Shown one piece after another: positions 38,039-48,992 of a DNA stretch of 64,000 bases (its first letter is position 1; every line of letters starts with the position of its first letter). The stretch lies in the NCBI GenBank assembly GCA_009773475.1, contig WSXV01000001.1:1-64000 (forward strand), given 5' to 3'. The notes under the pieces are model-generated. The model was not told the DNA's origin and did no database searches. It saw only the letters and a program-made list of their open reading frames with translations. The position numbers and the translations under genes were made by a program. Source of the DNA: Desulfobulbaceae bacterium (GTDB taxonomy: Bacteria > Desulfobacterota > Desulfobulbia > Desulfobulbales > Desulfocapsaceae).

Positions 38039-41000
38039 ATGGGATTAATGGTCACGCAGTTGTATCGTCGGGTTGAGAAGGGGCTGGAGTATTGTTTTAA
38101 CGTGGAGTCCACTCGTTCGTTGAGTGAGGCGGAGATGGTGAATCTGTGCCTGGTGCTGGCCGACGGTTTTTTGCCGGAGACGGTGTCATTGACGCCGCTG
38201 CTGACCGGAGAGCGGGTGGTGGAGGTGGGGCCGCGTCTGAATTTCGCCACTGCCTGGTCGTCGAACATGGTCTCCATCTGTCGGGCAATCGGCCTGGACT
38301 GTGTGACCCGGGTGGAGCGTTCGCGCCGGTATTTGGTGGCGGAGGGCGAGGAGCTGCGTGCCTTTATCTCCGCCCACCACGACCGGATGACCGAGTGTCC
38401 CTATCCCGAGCCCCTGCACAGCTTTGAGACCGGAATAGTGCCGGAGGCGGTCTATGAAGTGGATCTCAAGGCTGGCGGCCCTGATGCCCTGCAGGGGATT
38501 CCCGGGATCTCCATGGACGAGTGGGATCGCCATTTCTATTACGATTATTTTGTTGGGAAGCACCATCGCAATCCCACCATCGTTGAGATCATGGATCTTA
38601 ATAACGCCAACTCCGAGCATTCCCGGCACGGGTATTTTAAGGGAAAACAGGTGATTGACGGAGTCGAAGAGAAGGAGACCCTCTTTGATCTGGTTATTGA
38701 TACCTTGACCGCCCATCCTAAGGGTTCAGTGATTGCCTTCAAGGACAACTCCAGCGTGATTGAGGGGTCTAACTTCAGTACCTTGCAACCTCAGCAGCCG
38801 GGAGAGCCGTGCGCTTTTGTCAAGCGGGATGTTCGCTATCATCTCCTGCTCACCGCTGAGACCCATAATTTTCCCACCGGCGTGGCCCCCTTTCCCGGGG
38901 CTGAGACCGGCACCGGCGGTCGGATTCGCGACGTTCAGGGCACCGGTCGGGGCGGCTTTGTCATCGCTGGAACCGCTGGCTACTGCGTGGGCAATCTCCA
39001 TATCCCCGGCTATGCCATGAGTTGGGAAAACCATTATCCCTGTCCGGATAATCTGGCCTCCGCCCTGCAGATCGAGATCGATGCCAGCAACGGCGCCTCG
39101 GACTACGGGAATAAATTCGGCGAGCCCTTGATCCAGGGCTTCACCCGCTCTTTTGACCTGCGCCTGAATGACGGCAGCGGGGACGGCGAGCGTTGGGGGT
39201 ATCTGAAACCGATCATGTTCACCGCCGGGGTCGGCCAGATCGATGCCGGCCTGACCAGCAAGAACAAGGAAGAGAAGGGGATGCTGATTGTCCAGGTGGG
39301 CGGACCGGCTTACCGGGTCGGCTTTGGCGGCGGCGCGGCATCCAGTATGATGCAGGGTGAGAACGCCTCCGAGCTCGACTTCAACGCCGTACAGCGTGGC
39401 GATGCCGAGATGGAACAGAAGATGAACCGGGTTATCCGCGCCTGCAACGAGATGGGAGAGAAGACCCTCATTGATGTGATCCATGATCAGGGGGCGGGCG
39501 GTCCGGCTAATGTGCTCAAAGAGCTGGTGGAAAAATCCGGCGGTCGGGTCGAGATCCGTAACATCCGGGTCGGCGATCCCACCATGTCGGTACTGGAGAT
39601 CTACGTGGCCGAGTACCAGGAGCGTACCGGCTTTCTCATCCGCCCCGAAAATATCGTCCGCTTCCAGGCCATCTGTGACCGGGAGAAGGTGAACTGCGAG
39701 GTCTTGGGCGAGGTCACCGGTGATTTGCGTTTTGTCCTCCATGACGCCGCCGATGACTCGACCCCGGTGGATATAGAGCTGGATGTTCTCCTTGGCAATA
39801 TCCCCCAGAAAACCTTCACCGATACCCGCCGTGATCCCGGCCTGCAACCCTTGCGGCTGCCTTCCGGTTTGACTGTTGCCGCCGCCCTCCATGACGTGCT
39901 GCGCCTGCTCTCGGTTGGCTCCAAACGTTTTCTCACCAATAAGGTGGACCGCGCCGTTACCGGGCTCATCGTCCGCCAGCAGTGCTGCGGCCCCTTGCAG
40001 CTCACGGTCAGTGACGTGGCGGTGGTTGCCCAGAGCCACTTCGGACTCACCGGGGTGGCCACGGCCATCGGCGAGCAGCCGGTTAAGATGCTGGTGAATC
40101 CTGCTGCTGGCGCTCGCATGGCGGTGGGCGAGGCCCTGACCAATCTGGTCTGGGCCGGAATTAAAGATCTGGAAGAGGTCAAGTGCTCGGCCAACTGGAT
40201 GTGGGCGCCCAAGCTGCCCGGTGAGGGCGCGGCCATCTATGATGCGGCCCGGGCCATGCGCGACGCCATGGTTGCCATCGGCATTGCCGTGGATGGCGGC
40301 AAGGATTCCCTGTCTATGGCCACCATGGTGGACGGCGAGACGGTGAAATCGCCTCGACAGCTGGTGATCTCACTGTATGGCGCCGTGCCGGACATTGGCA
40401 AGGTAATCACCCCGGATATTAAAGAGCCGGGCAGTGCGCTTGTGCTCCTGGACCTCTCCTGCGGCCATCACCGGCTGGGCGGGACGGCCCTGGCCCAGGT
40501 CCATGGCCAGATTGGCAGCGAAAGCCCCGATATGGATGATCCCGCCCTGGTAAAACGGGCCTTTGGGGCGGTGCAGGAGCTGATTCGTCGCGGTCTGATT
40601 CTGGCTGGCCATGACCGCAGCGACGGCGGCCTGATCACCACCCTGCTGGAGATGGCCTTCAGCGGCAACTGCGGCCTCGATGTCGAGCTTGTCGGCAGTG
40701 CGGTCATGCCCACCCTCTTTGCCGAAGAGCTCGGCCTGGTGATTGAGTGTCGGCAGGCGGATCTGGATGCAATTGCCGCACTCTTGACCGCAAGCGATGT
40801 GCCCCATGCACTGATCGGCAGGAGCACCAGTGACAAGCAGATCCGGGTACGGGTCAACGGTGAACCGGTGCTCGATGCAGCCATGCCGACCCTGCGCCAG
40901 ACCTGGGAGGAGACCAGCTACCAGCTCGAACGTCTGCAGATGAACCCAGACTGTGCCGATGCCGAAAAGCTCAATATTGCCCACCGGCCCGGCCCCACCT

Positions 41001-41857
41001 ATCAGCTCCCCTTCATCCCGGAGCTGACGGCGGCCGCCATCCTCGAAAGCAAGGACAAGCCCAAAATCGCCATCCTCCGGGATGAGGGCTCCAATTCCGA
41101 CCGAGAGATGACCGCCGCCTTTTATGCGGCCGGTTTTGAGCCCTGGGATATCTGTATGAACGATCTGTTGACCGGGCGGATCACCCTGGATGGCTTCCGG
41201 GGCTTGGCGGCGGTGGGCGGCTTTTCCTATGCCGATGTGCCCGAGTCGGCCAAGGGCTGGGCCGCCACCATTCTGTTTAACGAGCAGCTTAAGGCCATGT
41301 TCAACGCCTTCTATAATCGGCCCGACACCTTCACCCTTGGCATCTGCAATGGCTGCCAGCTCTTCGGGTTGCTGGGCTGGGTACCCTGGCAGGGGATCAC
41401 TCCGCAAAGCCAGCCCCGTTTTGCCCACAACACCTCGGGCCGTTTTGAATCGCGCTGGGTGACAGTCAAGGTGCTGCCATCCACGGCCATCATGTTTAAG
41501 GGCATGGAGGATTTGGTCTTCGGGATCCATCTTGATCATGGCGAAGGCCGGCTCCATTTCCCTGATCCCGCCATTCGCCGGCAGGTGGAGGAGGGTTCCA
41601 TGACCCCCATGGTCTATGTGGATGACAACGGTCAGGCCACCGAGGCCTATCCCTTTAACCCCAACGGCTCGCCCGACGGCCTGGCCGCCCTCTGCTCCCC
41701 CGATGGCCGCCATCTGGCCTTGATGCCCCATCCCGAGCGGGCCTTCCTGCCCTGGCAGCTCCACTATCTGCCCGAGTCCCTGAAGGATATCCAGGCCTCG
41801 CCCTGGTTGAAGATGTTCCAGAATGCCTATACCTGGTGTATGGAAAAGGAAGCGTGA
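38039..41857 (+). CDS. purL: Phosphoribosylformylglycinamidine synthase (with glutaminase domain)
   Basis: NANSEHSRHGYFKG, TAETHNFPTGVAPFPGAETGTGGRIRD, glutaminase GICNGCQLFGLLGWVP. Confidence 0.94.
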   Translation: MGLMVTQLYRRVEKGLEYCFNVESTRSLSEAEMVNLCLVLADGFLPETVSLTPLLTGERVVEVGPRLNFATAWSSNMVSICRAIGLDCVTRVERSRRYLVAEGEELRAFISAHHDRMTECPYPEPLHSFETGIVPEAVYEVDLKAGGPDALQGIPGISMDEWDRHFYYDYFVGKHHRNPTIVEIMDLNNANSEHSRHGYFKGKQVIDGVEEKETLFDLVIDTLTAHPKGSVIAFKDNSSVIEGSNFSTLQPQQPGEPCAFVKRDVRYHLLLTAETHNFPTGVAPFPGAETGTGGRIRDVQGTGRGGFVIAGTAGYCVGNLHIPGYAMSWENHYPCPDNLASALQIEIDASNGASDYGNKFGEPLIQGFTRSFDLRLNDGSGDGERWGYLKPIMFTAGVGQIDAGLTSKNKEEKGMLIVQVGGPAYRVGFGGGAASSMMQGENASELDFNAVQRGDAEMEQKMNRVIRACNEMGEKTLIDVIHDQGAGGPANVLKELVEKSGGRVEIRNIRVGDPTMSVLEIYVAEYQERTGFLIRPENIVRFQAICDREKVNCEVLGEVTGDLRFVLHDAADDSTPVDIELDVLLGNIPQKTFTDTRRDPGLQPLRLPSGLTVAAALHDVLRLLSVGSKRFLTNKVDRAVTGLIVRQQCCGPLQLTVSDVAVVAQSHFGLTGVATAIGEQPVKMLVNPAAGARMAVGEALTNLVWAGIKDLEEVKCSANWMWAPKLPGEGAAIYDAARAMRDAMVAIGIAVDGGKDSLSMATMVDGETVKSPRQLVISLYGAVPDIGKVITPDIKEPGSALVLLDLSCGHHRLGGTALAQVHGQIGSESPDMDDPALVKRAFGAVQELIRRGLILAGHDRSDGGLITTLLEMAFSGNCGLDVELVGSAVMPTLFAEELGLVIECRQADLDAIAALLTASDVPHALIGRSTSDKQIRVRVNGEPVLDAAMPTLRQTWEETSYQLERLQMNPDCADAEKLNIAHRPGPTYQLPFIPELTAAAILESKDKPKIAILRDEGSNSDREMTAAFYAAGFEPWDICMNDLLTGRITLDGFRGLAAVGGFSYADVPESAKGWAATILFNEQLKAMFNAFYNRPDTFTLGICNGCQLFGLLGWVPWQGITPQSQPRFAHNTSGRFESRWVTVKVLPSTAIMFKGMEDLVFGIHLDHGEGRLHFPDPAIRRQVEEGSMTPMVYVDDNGQATEAYPFNPNGSPDGLAALCSPDGRHLALMPHPERAFLPWQLHYLPESLKDIQASPWLKMFQNAYTWCMEKEA

Positions 41858-41902
41858 GCTTCAAGGAAGAGGCATTCAACTTTACCCAATGGAGTTTTGA
41901 CG

Positions 41903-42784
41903 ATGACCAGAATTGAGATGTTTACCGGAAAGGGCGGGGTGGGCAAGACCACGATGTCGGTGGCCACCGCCCTGAAATACGCGCAATCTGGTAAAACACT
42001 GCTGATTTCCACCGATCCTTCCGGTTCTATTTCCGAAATTTTCGGCCAGCCGCTGGATCAGGGTTTGACAGAGGTTGCCCAGAACCTTGATGCCGTGGAG
42101 TTGACCCGGGCCCAGGTTCTGGCCCTCTGGCGGTCAAAATTTGGTGATGAGATGTATGCGGTCATCTCCTCTTTCCTGCCGGTGGGACCGGAGATCATCG
42201 ACTATATCGAAGGGGCGCCGGGCATTGAGGAGGAGTTTATGCTCGACTATCTCCTGACCAAGGCGCAGAGTAACGTGTACCAGACCATTGTCTGGGATAC
42301 CGCACCGACTGCAACAACGCTGAACATGCTTTGTATTCAACAGCTTTTTTACACTCACCTGACCCAGGCCCAGAAGATTTATCTGAAGGTGAAAGGGGTT
42401 TTCAGCCAGGTTGATCCCCTCTCTTTGATCAATAGCTGGCGGGAATTGACCGCCCAGATCATCACCATGTTGAAAACAGACACCACCGCCTGGGTGGTCG
42501 CCAATCCCGAGCGACTGCCGGTGGAGCAGGCCCTGAATATTGCGGCTTCGCTCAGCGCCTTCGGCATTGGGGTGAATGGTTTTATTTTGAACAAAACCCT
42601 GCCGCCGGAATTATGCAGTTGTCATCCCTTCTGGCAGGCCAAATATGATTCCCAGCAGCGCTGGCGGCAAAGGATGCTGCAAGGGGCAGCAGGGCGGAAG
42701 GTGAAAGAGATTGCGGAGCTCTCCGGCGAGATGCAGGCGCTGGGGGTTTTGGCTGAGGTTGCAGAGCTTCTGCAAAAATCCTGA
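41903..42784 (+). CDS. ArsA/GET3-family ATPase
   Basis: [54 protein letters not shown]. Confidence 0.88.
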   Translation: MTRIEMFTGKGGVGKTTMSVATALKYAQSGKTLLISTDPSGSISEIFGQPLDQGLTEVAQNLDAVELTRAQVLALWRSKFGDEMYAVISSFLPVGPEIIDYIEGAPGIEEEFMLDYLLTKAQSNVYQTIVWDTAPTATTLNMLCIQQLFYTHLTQAQKIYLKVKGVFSQVDPLSLINSWRELTAQIITMLKTDTTAWVVANPERLPVEQALNIAASLSAFGIGVNGFILNKTLPPELCSCHPFWQAKYDSQQRWRQRMLQGAAGRKVKEIAELSGEMQALGVLAEVAELLQKS

Positions 42785-42846
42785 TGAGCCTATCGGTTGA
42801 GGGAACAACGAGGGCTGAAGAGCAGCTTTCAAATGAGGGGGTAGCC

Positions 42847-43638
42847 ATGACCGTCGTACTCACCATCGCCGGTTCAGACAGCAGCGGCGGGGCCGGAATC
42901 CAGGCCGACCTGAAGACCTTTGAGGCCTTCGGGGTCTTCGGATGCAGCGCCATCACCGTTCTTACGGCCCAGAACACCATGGGGGTGCAGGCCATCCATC
43001 CGCTGCCGGTGCCCTTTATCGTTGCCCAGATCGAGAGTGTGCTCAGTGATTTTGATGTCGCCGCGATCAAGCTTGGCATGCTCTACAATCGAGAGATCAT
43101 TGAAGCCGTAGCCGCCATCATCAAGCTGCTCACCATTCCCGTTGTCCTTGATCCGGTCTGTGTCTCCAAGACGGGCTCGCCCTTGCTCCAGGAAGACGCG
43201 ATTGAAGCGCTGCGCGCCCTTTGCCGTGTTGTGACCCTGTCCACCCCCAACCAGCATGAGGCATACCGGCTGTTTGGCTATGAGGGCGGGGAGAGTGATT
43301 TACCCGGTATCCTCCTTGATCATCCTGCACCGGTGCTGATCAAGCATCATGCGACGGACACGATGTGTGCCGATATGCTCTACAGCGGAGCTACAAAACG
43401 GGTATATGTCGCCGATCTCATCGACTCCAACAGTGAACACGGAACAGGCTGCTCCTATTCCTCGGCCATTACCGCCAGCCTTGCCTTGGGATTTGAACTT
43501 GACGAAGCTATCGGACGCTCCAAACAGTTTATTACCGAGGCAATCCGTTTTGCCCCCGCCATCGGCCATGGCCGTGGGCCCATCAATCATAAACAAGGAG
43601 GCCTTTATCTTGCTGCAAGGACTCTATGCCATTACTGA
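42847..43638 (+). CDS. thiD: Hydroxymethylpyrimidine/phosphomethylpyrimidine kinase
   Basis: [55 protein letters not shown]. Confidence 0.93.
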   Translation: MTVVLTIAGSDSSGGAGIQADLKTFEAFGVFGCSAITVLTAQNTMGVQAIHPLPVPFIVAQIESVLSDFDVAAIKLGMLYNREIIEAVAAIIKLLTIPVVLDPVCVSKTGSPLLQEDAIEALRALCRVVTLSTPNQHEAYRLFGYEGGESDLPGILLDHPAPVLIKHHATDTMCADMLYSGATKRVYVADLIDSNSEHGTGCSYSSAITASLALGFELDEAIGRSKQFITEAIRFAPAIGHGRGPINHKQGGLYLAARTLCHY

Positions 43639-44221
43639 TGAGATTCTAACTCCCGATCACAGCATTCTCAGTCAGGCCGAAACTGCTCTGCAGGCCGGGG
43701 TAAAGCTCCTTCAGTACCGCCACAAAAGCGGCAAAGACAGCGAGGTCGAGGAGGTTTGCATCAAATTGCAGCGATTGTGCCGCCAATATCAGGCGCTGTT
43801 TATTATCAACGATCGTCCCCATCTCGCCCAGGCCATTGGCGCCGATGGTCTGCATGTCGGTATCGAAGACATGGAGTTCTCCCGGGCCCGGAAGATTTTT
43901 GCCAAAGGGGTGATCGGGGTGTCGTGTTATGGAGATGTGGCAAGGGCACGCCTGGCCCAGGATGCGGGGGCCGATTACGTTGCCTTCGGTTCTTTTTTTC
44001 CCTCGCCCACCAAGCCATCCTCAAAGGTTGTTCCGATGCAGGTTCTGAGCGAGGCCAAAGCGGCCCTGACCATTCCGGTCTGCGCCATCGGCGGGATTAA
44101 TGCCGCCAATATTCATGAAATCTCCGCCCATGGTCCCGACATGATCAGCGTAGTATCGGCGGTGTTTGCCGGTGACATTCCCTCTAATGTTGCCAGACTC
44201 AATGCGGTCATGCAGGGATAA
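43610..44221 (+). CDS. thiE: Thiamine-phosphate synthase (probable TTG start overlapping thiD)
   Basis: LYAITD, LLQYRHK, FIINDRPHLAQAIGADGLHVG, YVAFGSFFPSPTK, AIGGINAANI. Confidence 0.9.
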   Translation: MLQGLYAITDEILTPDHSILSQAETALQAGVKLLQYRHKSGKDSEVEEVCIKLQRLCRQYQALFIINDRPHLAQAIGADGLHVGIEDMEFSRARKIFAKGVIGVSCYGDVARARLAQDAGADYVAFGSFFPSPTKPSSKVVPMQVLSEAKAALTIPVCAIGGINAANIHEISAHGPDMISVVSAVFAGDIPSNVARLNAVMQG

Positions 44222-44329
44222 CGCTGCGGCTAGCCGAGGAAGTGTTTTAATTCCTGAGCTCTTGCCCCCTTTCCTCCTGCAGTACCCGGGGGAGGAGAGG
44301 TTCCATAACGACGAAATCGAATTCGTGCT

Positions 44330-44986
44330 ATGAAAACAAAACTTTCCTCCATCAATCTGCTGACCGAACTGGAACAGCCACGGAACCAGGATCTGCGGGC
44401 CGAGCTGAGCGAGAAGACCTTCTCTGCGCACAGCCTGATCTTTGCCCCGGGCCATGAACAGGATCTGGTCTTCATTGTCAAAAAAGGCCGCCTGCGCCTC
44501 TATCTGGCGGTGGAGGACAAGGAATTTTCCCTGGCCATCCTCGAGCCCGGCGACATCTACGCCACCCATACCCAGGCCCATGTGCAATCCATCGATGAGG
44601 TTGTCCTGCTGCTTATCCCCACTCGCAGACTGCACGAGTATATGGCCAGCCATCCGGCCCTTTCCGCAACCATCATCAGTATTCTGGGCATGCTTCTCAA
44701 GCAGTCCTTTTCCATTATCAACAGTCTGGTTTTTAAAGATATCACCCGTCGCCTCATCGATTTTTTACTCAACGAAGCAGCCCAGAGTAAGATTCGCGAC
44801 GACCGGGGCATTATCATTGAGCTCAATTTGACCACCACCGACCTGGCCGCCGTGCTGGGCAGCTCCCGACAGACCCTGTCCACCATCCTTGGAGCCATGC
44901 TCAAAGAGGGGGTTCTTGTGAAAAGGCAGCGTGGAGCGTATCTGCTCCCCGATCTGAACCGGCTGATAAACTATGTCCGTCCCTGA
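44330..44986 (+). CDS. CRP/FNR-family regulator, CooA-like
   Basis: cNMP-fold KKGRLRLYLAVEDKEFSLAILEPGDIYATH, HTH TTTDLAAVLGSSRQTLSTIL; upstream of cooS. Confidence 0.85.
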   Translation: MKTKLSSINLLTELEQPRNQDLRAELSEKTFSAHSLIFAPGHEQDLVFIVKKGRLRLYLAVEDKEFSLAILEPGDIYATHTQAHVQSIDEVVLLLIPTRRLHEYMASHPALSATIISILGMLLKQSFSIINSLVFKDITRRLIDFLLNEAAQSKIRDDRGIIIELNLTTTDLAAVLGSSRQTLSTILGAMLKEGVLVKRQRGAYLLPDLNRLINYVRP

Positions 44987-45130
44987 GTCCCCGGCATTCT
45001 CCATTAATTCTTCCTTACTTTTGCCCTCAACTTGAAAAGCTTCTCCGCTTTGTGATACTCTTCTTCTGTTCCACAAGCTTCTTTGAGAGTATGTTTTTTT
45101 CTGATGTTCAAGAAAATAAAACACCGGTTT

Positions 45131-45146
45131 TGTCAGACAGCTGACA
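45131..45146. promoter_or_regulatory. Candidate CooA-type operator upstream of cooS
   Basis: TGTCA-GACAGC-TGACA, perfect 5-N6-5 palindrome ~190 bp before the cooS start. Confidence 0.6.
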
Positions 45147-45337
45147 GCAGGCCCATGGGAATTCTGCTATCCTCGGCTGTTGTCGGGCATAATCCCCGGC
45201 GAAGATTTCAGAAATTCTTGAAAATCAGCTTGGAACGGTGTTTCGGCCACGCAACTCCGCCTCTTTTTCTTGTTGTCTTAGGGAAAAATCTTGCGAGGTT
45301 GTCAACTTTGAAAAAGGAATTAAACAGGAGCGTTAAC

Positions 45338-47215
45338 ATGACACAGACAAAGAAAACCATCGAAGAGATGAGTATTTGGGAAGACGCCAGACAGATGCTG
45401 CGTAAGGCCGAGCGGGACGGGGTTGAGACCGCCTGGGACAGGCTGGAACAGCAGACCCCGCATTGTCAGTTTGGTGAAACCGGTGTCTGCTGTCGTATCT
45501 GCACCATGGGGCCCTGCCGCATCGGGAAAAAAGCCCAGTTTGGTGTCTGTGGCGCCGACGCCGATGTCATTGTCGCCCGTAATTTTGGACGCTTTCTCGC
45601 AGGCGGCGCGGCAGGCCACTCCGATCATGGCCGGGACTGCATTGAGGCCTTTCATGCCGTAGCCCACGGAGAAACCCAGGATTACCAGATAAAGGACAGT
45701 GTCAAGATGCTGCGCATTGCCGCAGAGCTTGGGATTAAGACCGAAGGTCGTGAGCTGCTCGATGTAGCCAAAGACCTGGCTGCCGAGTTTTTTGAGAGTT
45801 TTGGCAGCAGGCGCGAGCAGGTCGGTTTTATTAACCGGGTTCCGCTCAAACAACAGGAACTCTGGAAAAAGCTGGGGATCATGCCGCGCGGAGTTGACCG
45901 GGAAATCACCGAGATGATGCATAGAACCCACATGGGCTGCGACAATGATGCCGCTAACACCCTGCTCCAGGGTGCCCGCATGTCCCTGGGGGATGGCTGG
46001 GCCGGGTCGATGATTGCCACCGAAGTTTCCGATATCCTCTTTGGCACCCCTTCGCCGCGCATGTCTAAGGTCAATCTGGCGGTGTTGAAGAAGGATCAGG
46101 TCAATATCCTTGTCCATGGGCATAATCCCATTGTGTCCGAGAAGATTCTGGAGGCGGTCAATGATCCTGAGCTCATCGCGTATGCCAAGGAAAAAGGCGC
46201 CAACGGGATCAATCTGGCCGGTCTCTGCTGTACCGGCAACGAGCTGATGATGCGGCAGGGCATTCCCATGGCCGGCAATCACCTGATGACCGAGCTTGCC
46301 ATTGTCACCGGCGCGGTGGAACTGATTGTGGTGGATTACCAGTGTATTATGCCCAGTCTGGTGCAGGTGAGCAAATGCTATCACAGCAAGATGATCACCA
46401 CCGCCGACAAGGCCCGCTTCACCGGCGCCGAGCATGTGAAATTTGAGATGCACAATGGCCGGGAGCAGGCTCGCAAAGTCGTCCGCATGGCCATTGATCG
46501 CTTTCCTCTGCGCAACCAGGACCGGGTGGAGATTCCAGAAAATCCAGTGGATCTTGTCACCGGATTTTCCAACGAGGCGATTCTTGCGGCCCTCGGCGGC
46601 ACCCTTACCCCATTGATCGATGCAATCAAGGCGGGAAAGATCAGGGGCGCGGTGGGGATTGTCGGATGCAATAACCCCAAATACCAGCATGACTACTGCA
46701 ATGTCAACCTGGCCCGGGAGTTGATCAAAAAAGATATCCTGGTGCTCGCCACCGGCTGCGTCACCACCGCCGCCGGCAAGGCCGGTCTCCTGGTTCCCGA
46801 AGCCATCGAGCAGGCCGGGCCGGGCTTGAAGGAAATCTGTGGCGCCTTAGGGATTCCGCCGGTTCTGCATATGGGAAGCTGTGTCGATAACGCCCGGATT
46901 CTCCAGCTTGCCGCGATGCTTGCCAATGAAATCGGGGTGTCCATCTCCGATCTGCCGCTGGCCGCCTCCTCACCCGAATGGTATTCGGAGAAGGCCGCCA
47001 CCATCGGCACCTACGCGGTGGCCTCGGGGATCTACACCCATCTTGGCCATCCGCCCAATATCACCGGCTCGCCCATCGTGACCCAGCTTGCACTCAGCGG
47101 CCTGGACGATCTGGTGGGGGCCTGTTTTGTCATCGAGCCCGATCCCTTCAAGGCGGCCGAGCTTATTGATAAGCGGATTACCGATAAACGCATAGCCCTT
47201 GGGCTTGCCGGATAA
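45338..47215 (+). CDS. cooS: Anaerobic Ni-Fe carbon monoxide dehydrogenase catalytic subunit
   Basis: CRICTMGPCRIGKKAQFGVCGADADVIVARNFGR, GLCCTGNELMMRQGIP, GCNNPKYQHDY, MGSCVDNARIL. Confidence 0.95.
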   Translation: MTQTKKTIEEMSIWEDARQMLRKAERDGVETAWDRLEQQTPHCQFGETGVCCRICTMGPCRIGKKAQFGVCGADADVIVARNFGRFLAGGAAGHSDHGRDCIEAFHAVAHGETQDYQIKDSVKMLRIAAELGIKTEGRELLDVAKDLAAEFFESFGSRREQVGFINRVPLKQQELWKKLGIMPRGVDREITEMMHRTHMGCDNDAANTLLQGARMSLGDGWAGSMIATEVSDILFGTPSPRMSKVNLAVLKKDQVNILVHGHNPIVSEKILEAVNDPELIAYAKEKGANGINLAGLCCTGNELMMRQGIPMAGNHLMTELAIVTGAVELIVVDYQCIMPSLVQVSKCYHSKMITTADKARFTGAEHVKFEMHNGREQARKVVRMAIDRFPLRNQDRVEIPENPVDLVTGFSNEAILAALGGTLTPLIDAIKAGKIRGAVGIVGCNNPKYQHDYCNVNLARELIKKDILVLATGCVTTAAGKAGLLVPEAIEQAGPGLKEICGALGIPPVLHMGSCVDNARILQLAAMLANEIGVSISDLPLAASSPEWYSEKAATIGTYAVASGIYTHLGHPPNITGSPIVTQLALSGLDDLVGACFVIEPDPFKAAELIDKRITDKRIALGLAG

Positions 47216-47249
47216 CGGCATCTTAGAATTTTTTCTGCATTGAATGATC

Positions 47250-47277
47250 GAAAGAGCGCCCTCAGGGGCGCTCTTTC
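47250..47277 (+). terminator. Terminator hairpin after cooS
   Basis: GAAAGAGCGCCC-TCAG-GGGCGCTCTTTC. Confidence 0.8.
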
Positions 47278-47499
47278 CGTTTATGGCAATCGCTCTCTTC
47301 TTTCAAGGTTTTCTAAAGATTGACACTCGTCGTCAGGCACTTTATAACAGATCATCCGGCTTCAGATATTTTAATGTGTTGGTGCCTGTTGTGGCGATCT
47401 GCCGCATATTGAATTCCCTTGAGCTTCTTGCAAAATGAAGAATGACGTCTTGGTTATTTCGCAGGAACCTCCTGCGTCTTGTAAAAAAGTAGCGTTTCA

Positions 47500-48831
47500 A
47501 TGACTGATGTGACCATGAGAAAAGAGCCGATAGACCGATGGCTGGTTGATCCCATGCAGCGTTTCCTGAGCCACAGCTCGATGAGCGGCATGGTCCTTTT
47601 TTCGGCGGCACTCATCGCTCTGATCCTCTCTAATTCCCCATGGTCAGCGGCCTTTCATCATTTCTGGGAGATCAAGTTCAGCATCGGATTCAGTCACTGG
47701 CAGCTTTCTAAAAGTCTGCATCACTGGATAAACGACGGGTTGATGGCGCTCTTCTTTTTTGTGGTCGGGCTTGAGTTAAAACGGGAGATGATCAGCGGCG
47801 AGCTGAGCCAACCCCGCAACGCCATTCTGCCCATTGTCGCGGCCATCGGCGGCATGCTGGTTCCGGCCGGACTCTACTTCATCCTCAATCCCTCCGGCGA
47901 ATCTGCGGGCGGATGGGGCATTCCCATGGCAACCGATATCGCCTTTGCCCTCGGCATCCTGTTCCTGCTTGGCGACCGGGTGCCGGTTTCGCTGAAGATC
48001 TTTTTGACGGCCCTCGCCATTGCCGATGACCTTGGGGCGGTGCTGGTGATCGCCTTTTTCTATACCTCAGAGATTGACGTGCCAAGCCTGCTCTCAGGCC
48101 TCGGATTTCTCTGTGTCCTGATCATCGGTAACAAGATCGGAATCCGCAGTGCCCTCTTTTACGGCATTGTCGGTATTGGGGGTGTGTGGCTTGCCTTTCT
48201 TCTGTCGGGCGTACATGCTACCATCGCGGCGGTGCTGGCAGCTTTTACCATTCCCGCCCGGGTCAAGTACGATGAAAACACCTACAATACCAAGCTGGAT
48301 GCCTTATGCGTCGGCTTTAAAAATGCCTGCCCGAATAATTTTCCCACCGTCACCACTGAACAGCTGCATATTCTCAATGAAATCCGCACCATCTCCAAGC
48401 TGGCGCTAACACCCCTGCAACGGCTGGAACACGCGCTCCATCCTCTGGTTGCCTTTGTCGTCATGCCGATCTTCGCCCTCGCCAATACCGGGATGACCTT
48501 TTCCAGCGACAGCCTTACCCAGCTCACCAGTCCCATTACCCAGGGCGTTTTCCTGGGCCTGCTGCTGGGCAAGATGCTGGGAGTGGTGGGCTTTGTCGCT
48601 CTTTTTGTCAAGTTGAAGTGGGCCGTTCTCCCCGAGGATTTTACCGGCCCCTTACTCATCGGCGCCGGTTTCTTAGCCGGGGTAGGATTTACCATGTCCC
48701 TCTTTATTGCAGAGCTGGCCTTTACCAGTCAGGTTTTAGTGGAGGAGGCCAAGCTGGGAATCCTGCTTGCCTCGCTGGTTTCCGGGGTGCTGGGGTATTT
48801 TATTATCAAAAGACAAGTTGTTAAATCGTAG
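47500..48831 (+). CDS. nhaA: Na+/H+ antiporter NhaA
   Basis: HWINDGLMALFFFVVGLELKREMISGELS; GWGIPMATDIAFALGILFLLGDRVPVSLKIFLTALAIADDLGAVLVIA. Confidence 0.95.
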   Translation: MTDVTMRKEPIDRWLVDPMQRFLSHSSMSGMVLFSAALIALILSNSPWSAAFHHFWEIKFSIGFSHWQLSKSLHHWINDGLMALFFFVVGLELKREMISGELSQPRNAILPIVAAIGGMLVPAGLYFILNPSGESAGGWGIPMATDIAFALGILFLLGDRVPVSLKIFLTALAIADDLGAVLVIAFFYTSEIDVPSLLSGLGFLCVLIIGNKIGIRSALFYGIVGIGGVWLAFLLSGVHATIAAVLAAFTIPARVKYDENTYNTKLDALCVGFKNACPNNFPTVTTEQLHILNEIRTISKLALTPLQRLEHALHPLVAFVVMPIFALANTGMTFSSDSLTQLTSPITQGVFLGLLLGKMLGVVGFVALFVKLKWAVLPEDFTGPLLIGAGFLAGVGFTMSLFIAELAFTSQVLVEEAKLGILLASLVSGVLGYFIIKRQVVKS

Positions 48832-48992
48832 GACAGGTTGAAATTGCGGCCTTCGATTGATGGACTTCCGACTCCAAAAACAGTACGTTCATTCAAGGAC
48901 GCTGTAGTCGGATGAGCCGTAAAATCTTGACTTCCAACCGTGCTTTTATTATATCCAGCCCTGCCTGCATATAACCCCAAAAGGAGACCAAC

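Noticed and set aside
38726-41764. Long minus-strand ORFs opposite purL (38726-40039, 40370-41764)
   Set aside because: Shadow ORFs of the purL coding sequence.
45320-46690. 456-aa minus-strand ORF opposite cooS
   Set aside because: Antisense shadow; cooS motifs on the plus strand are unambiguous.
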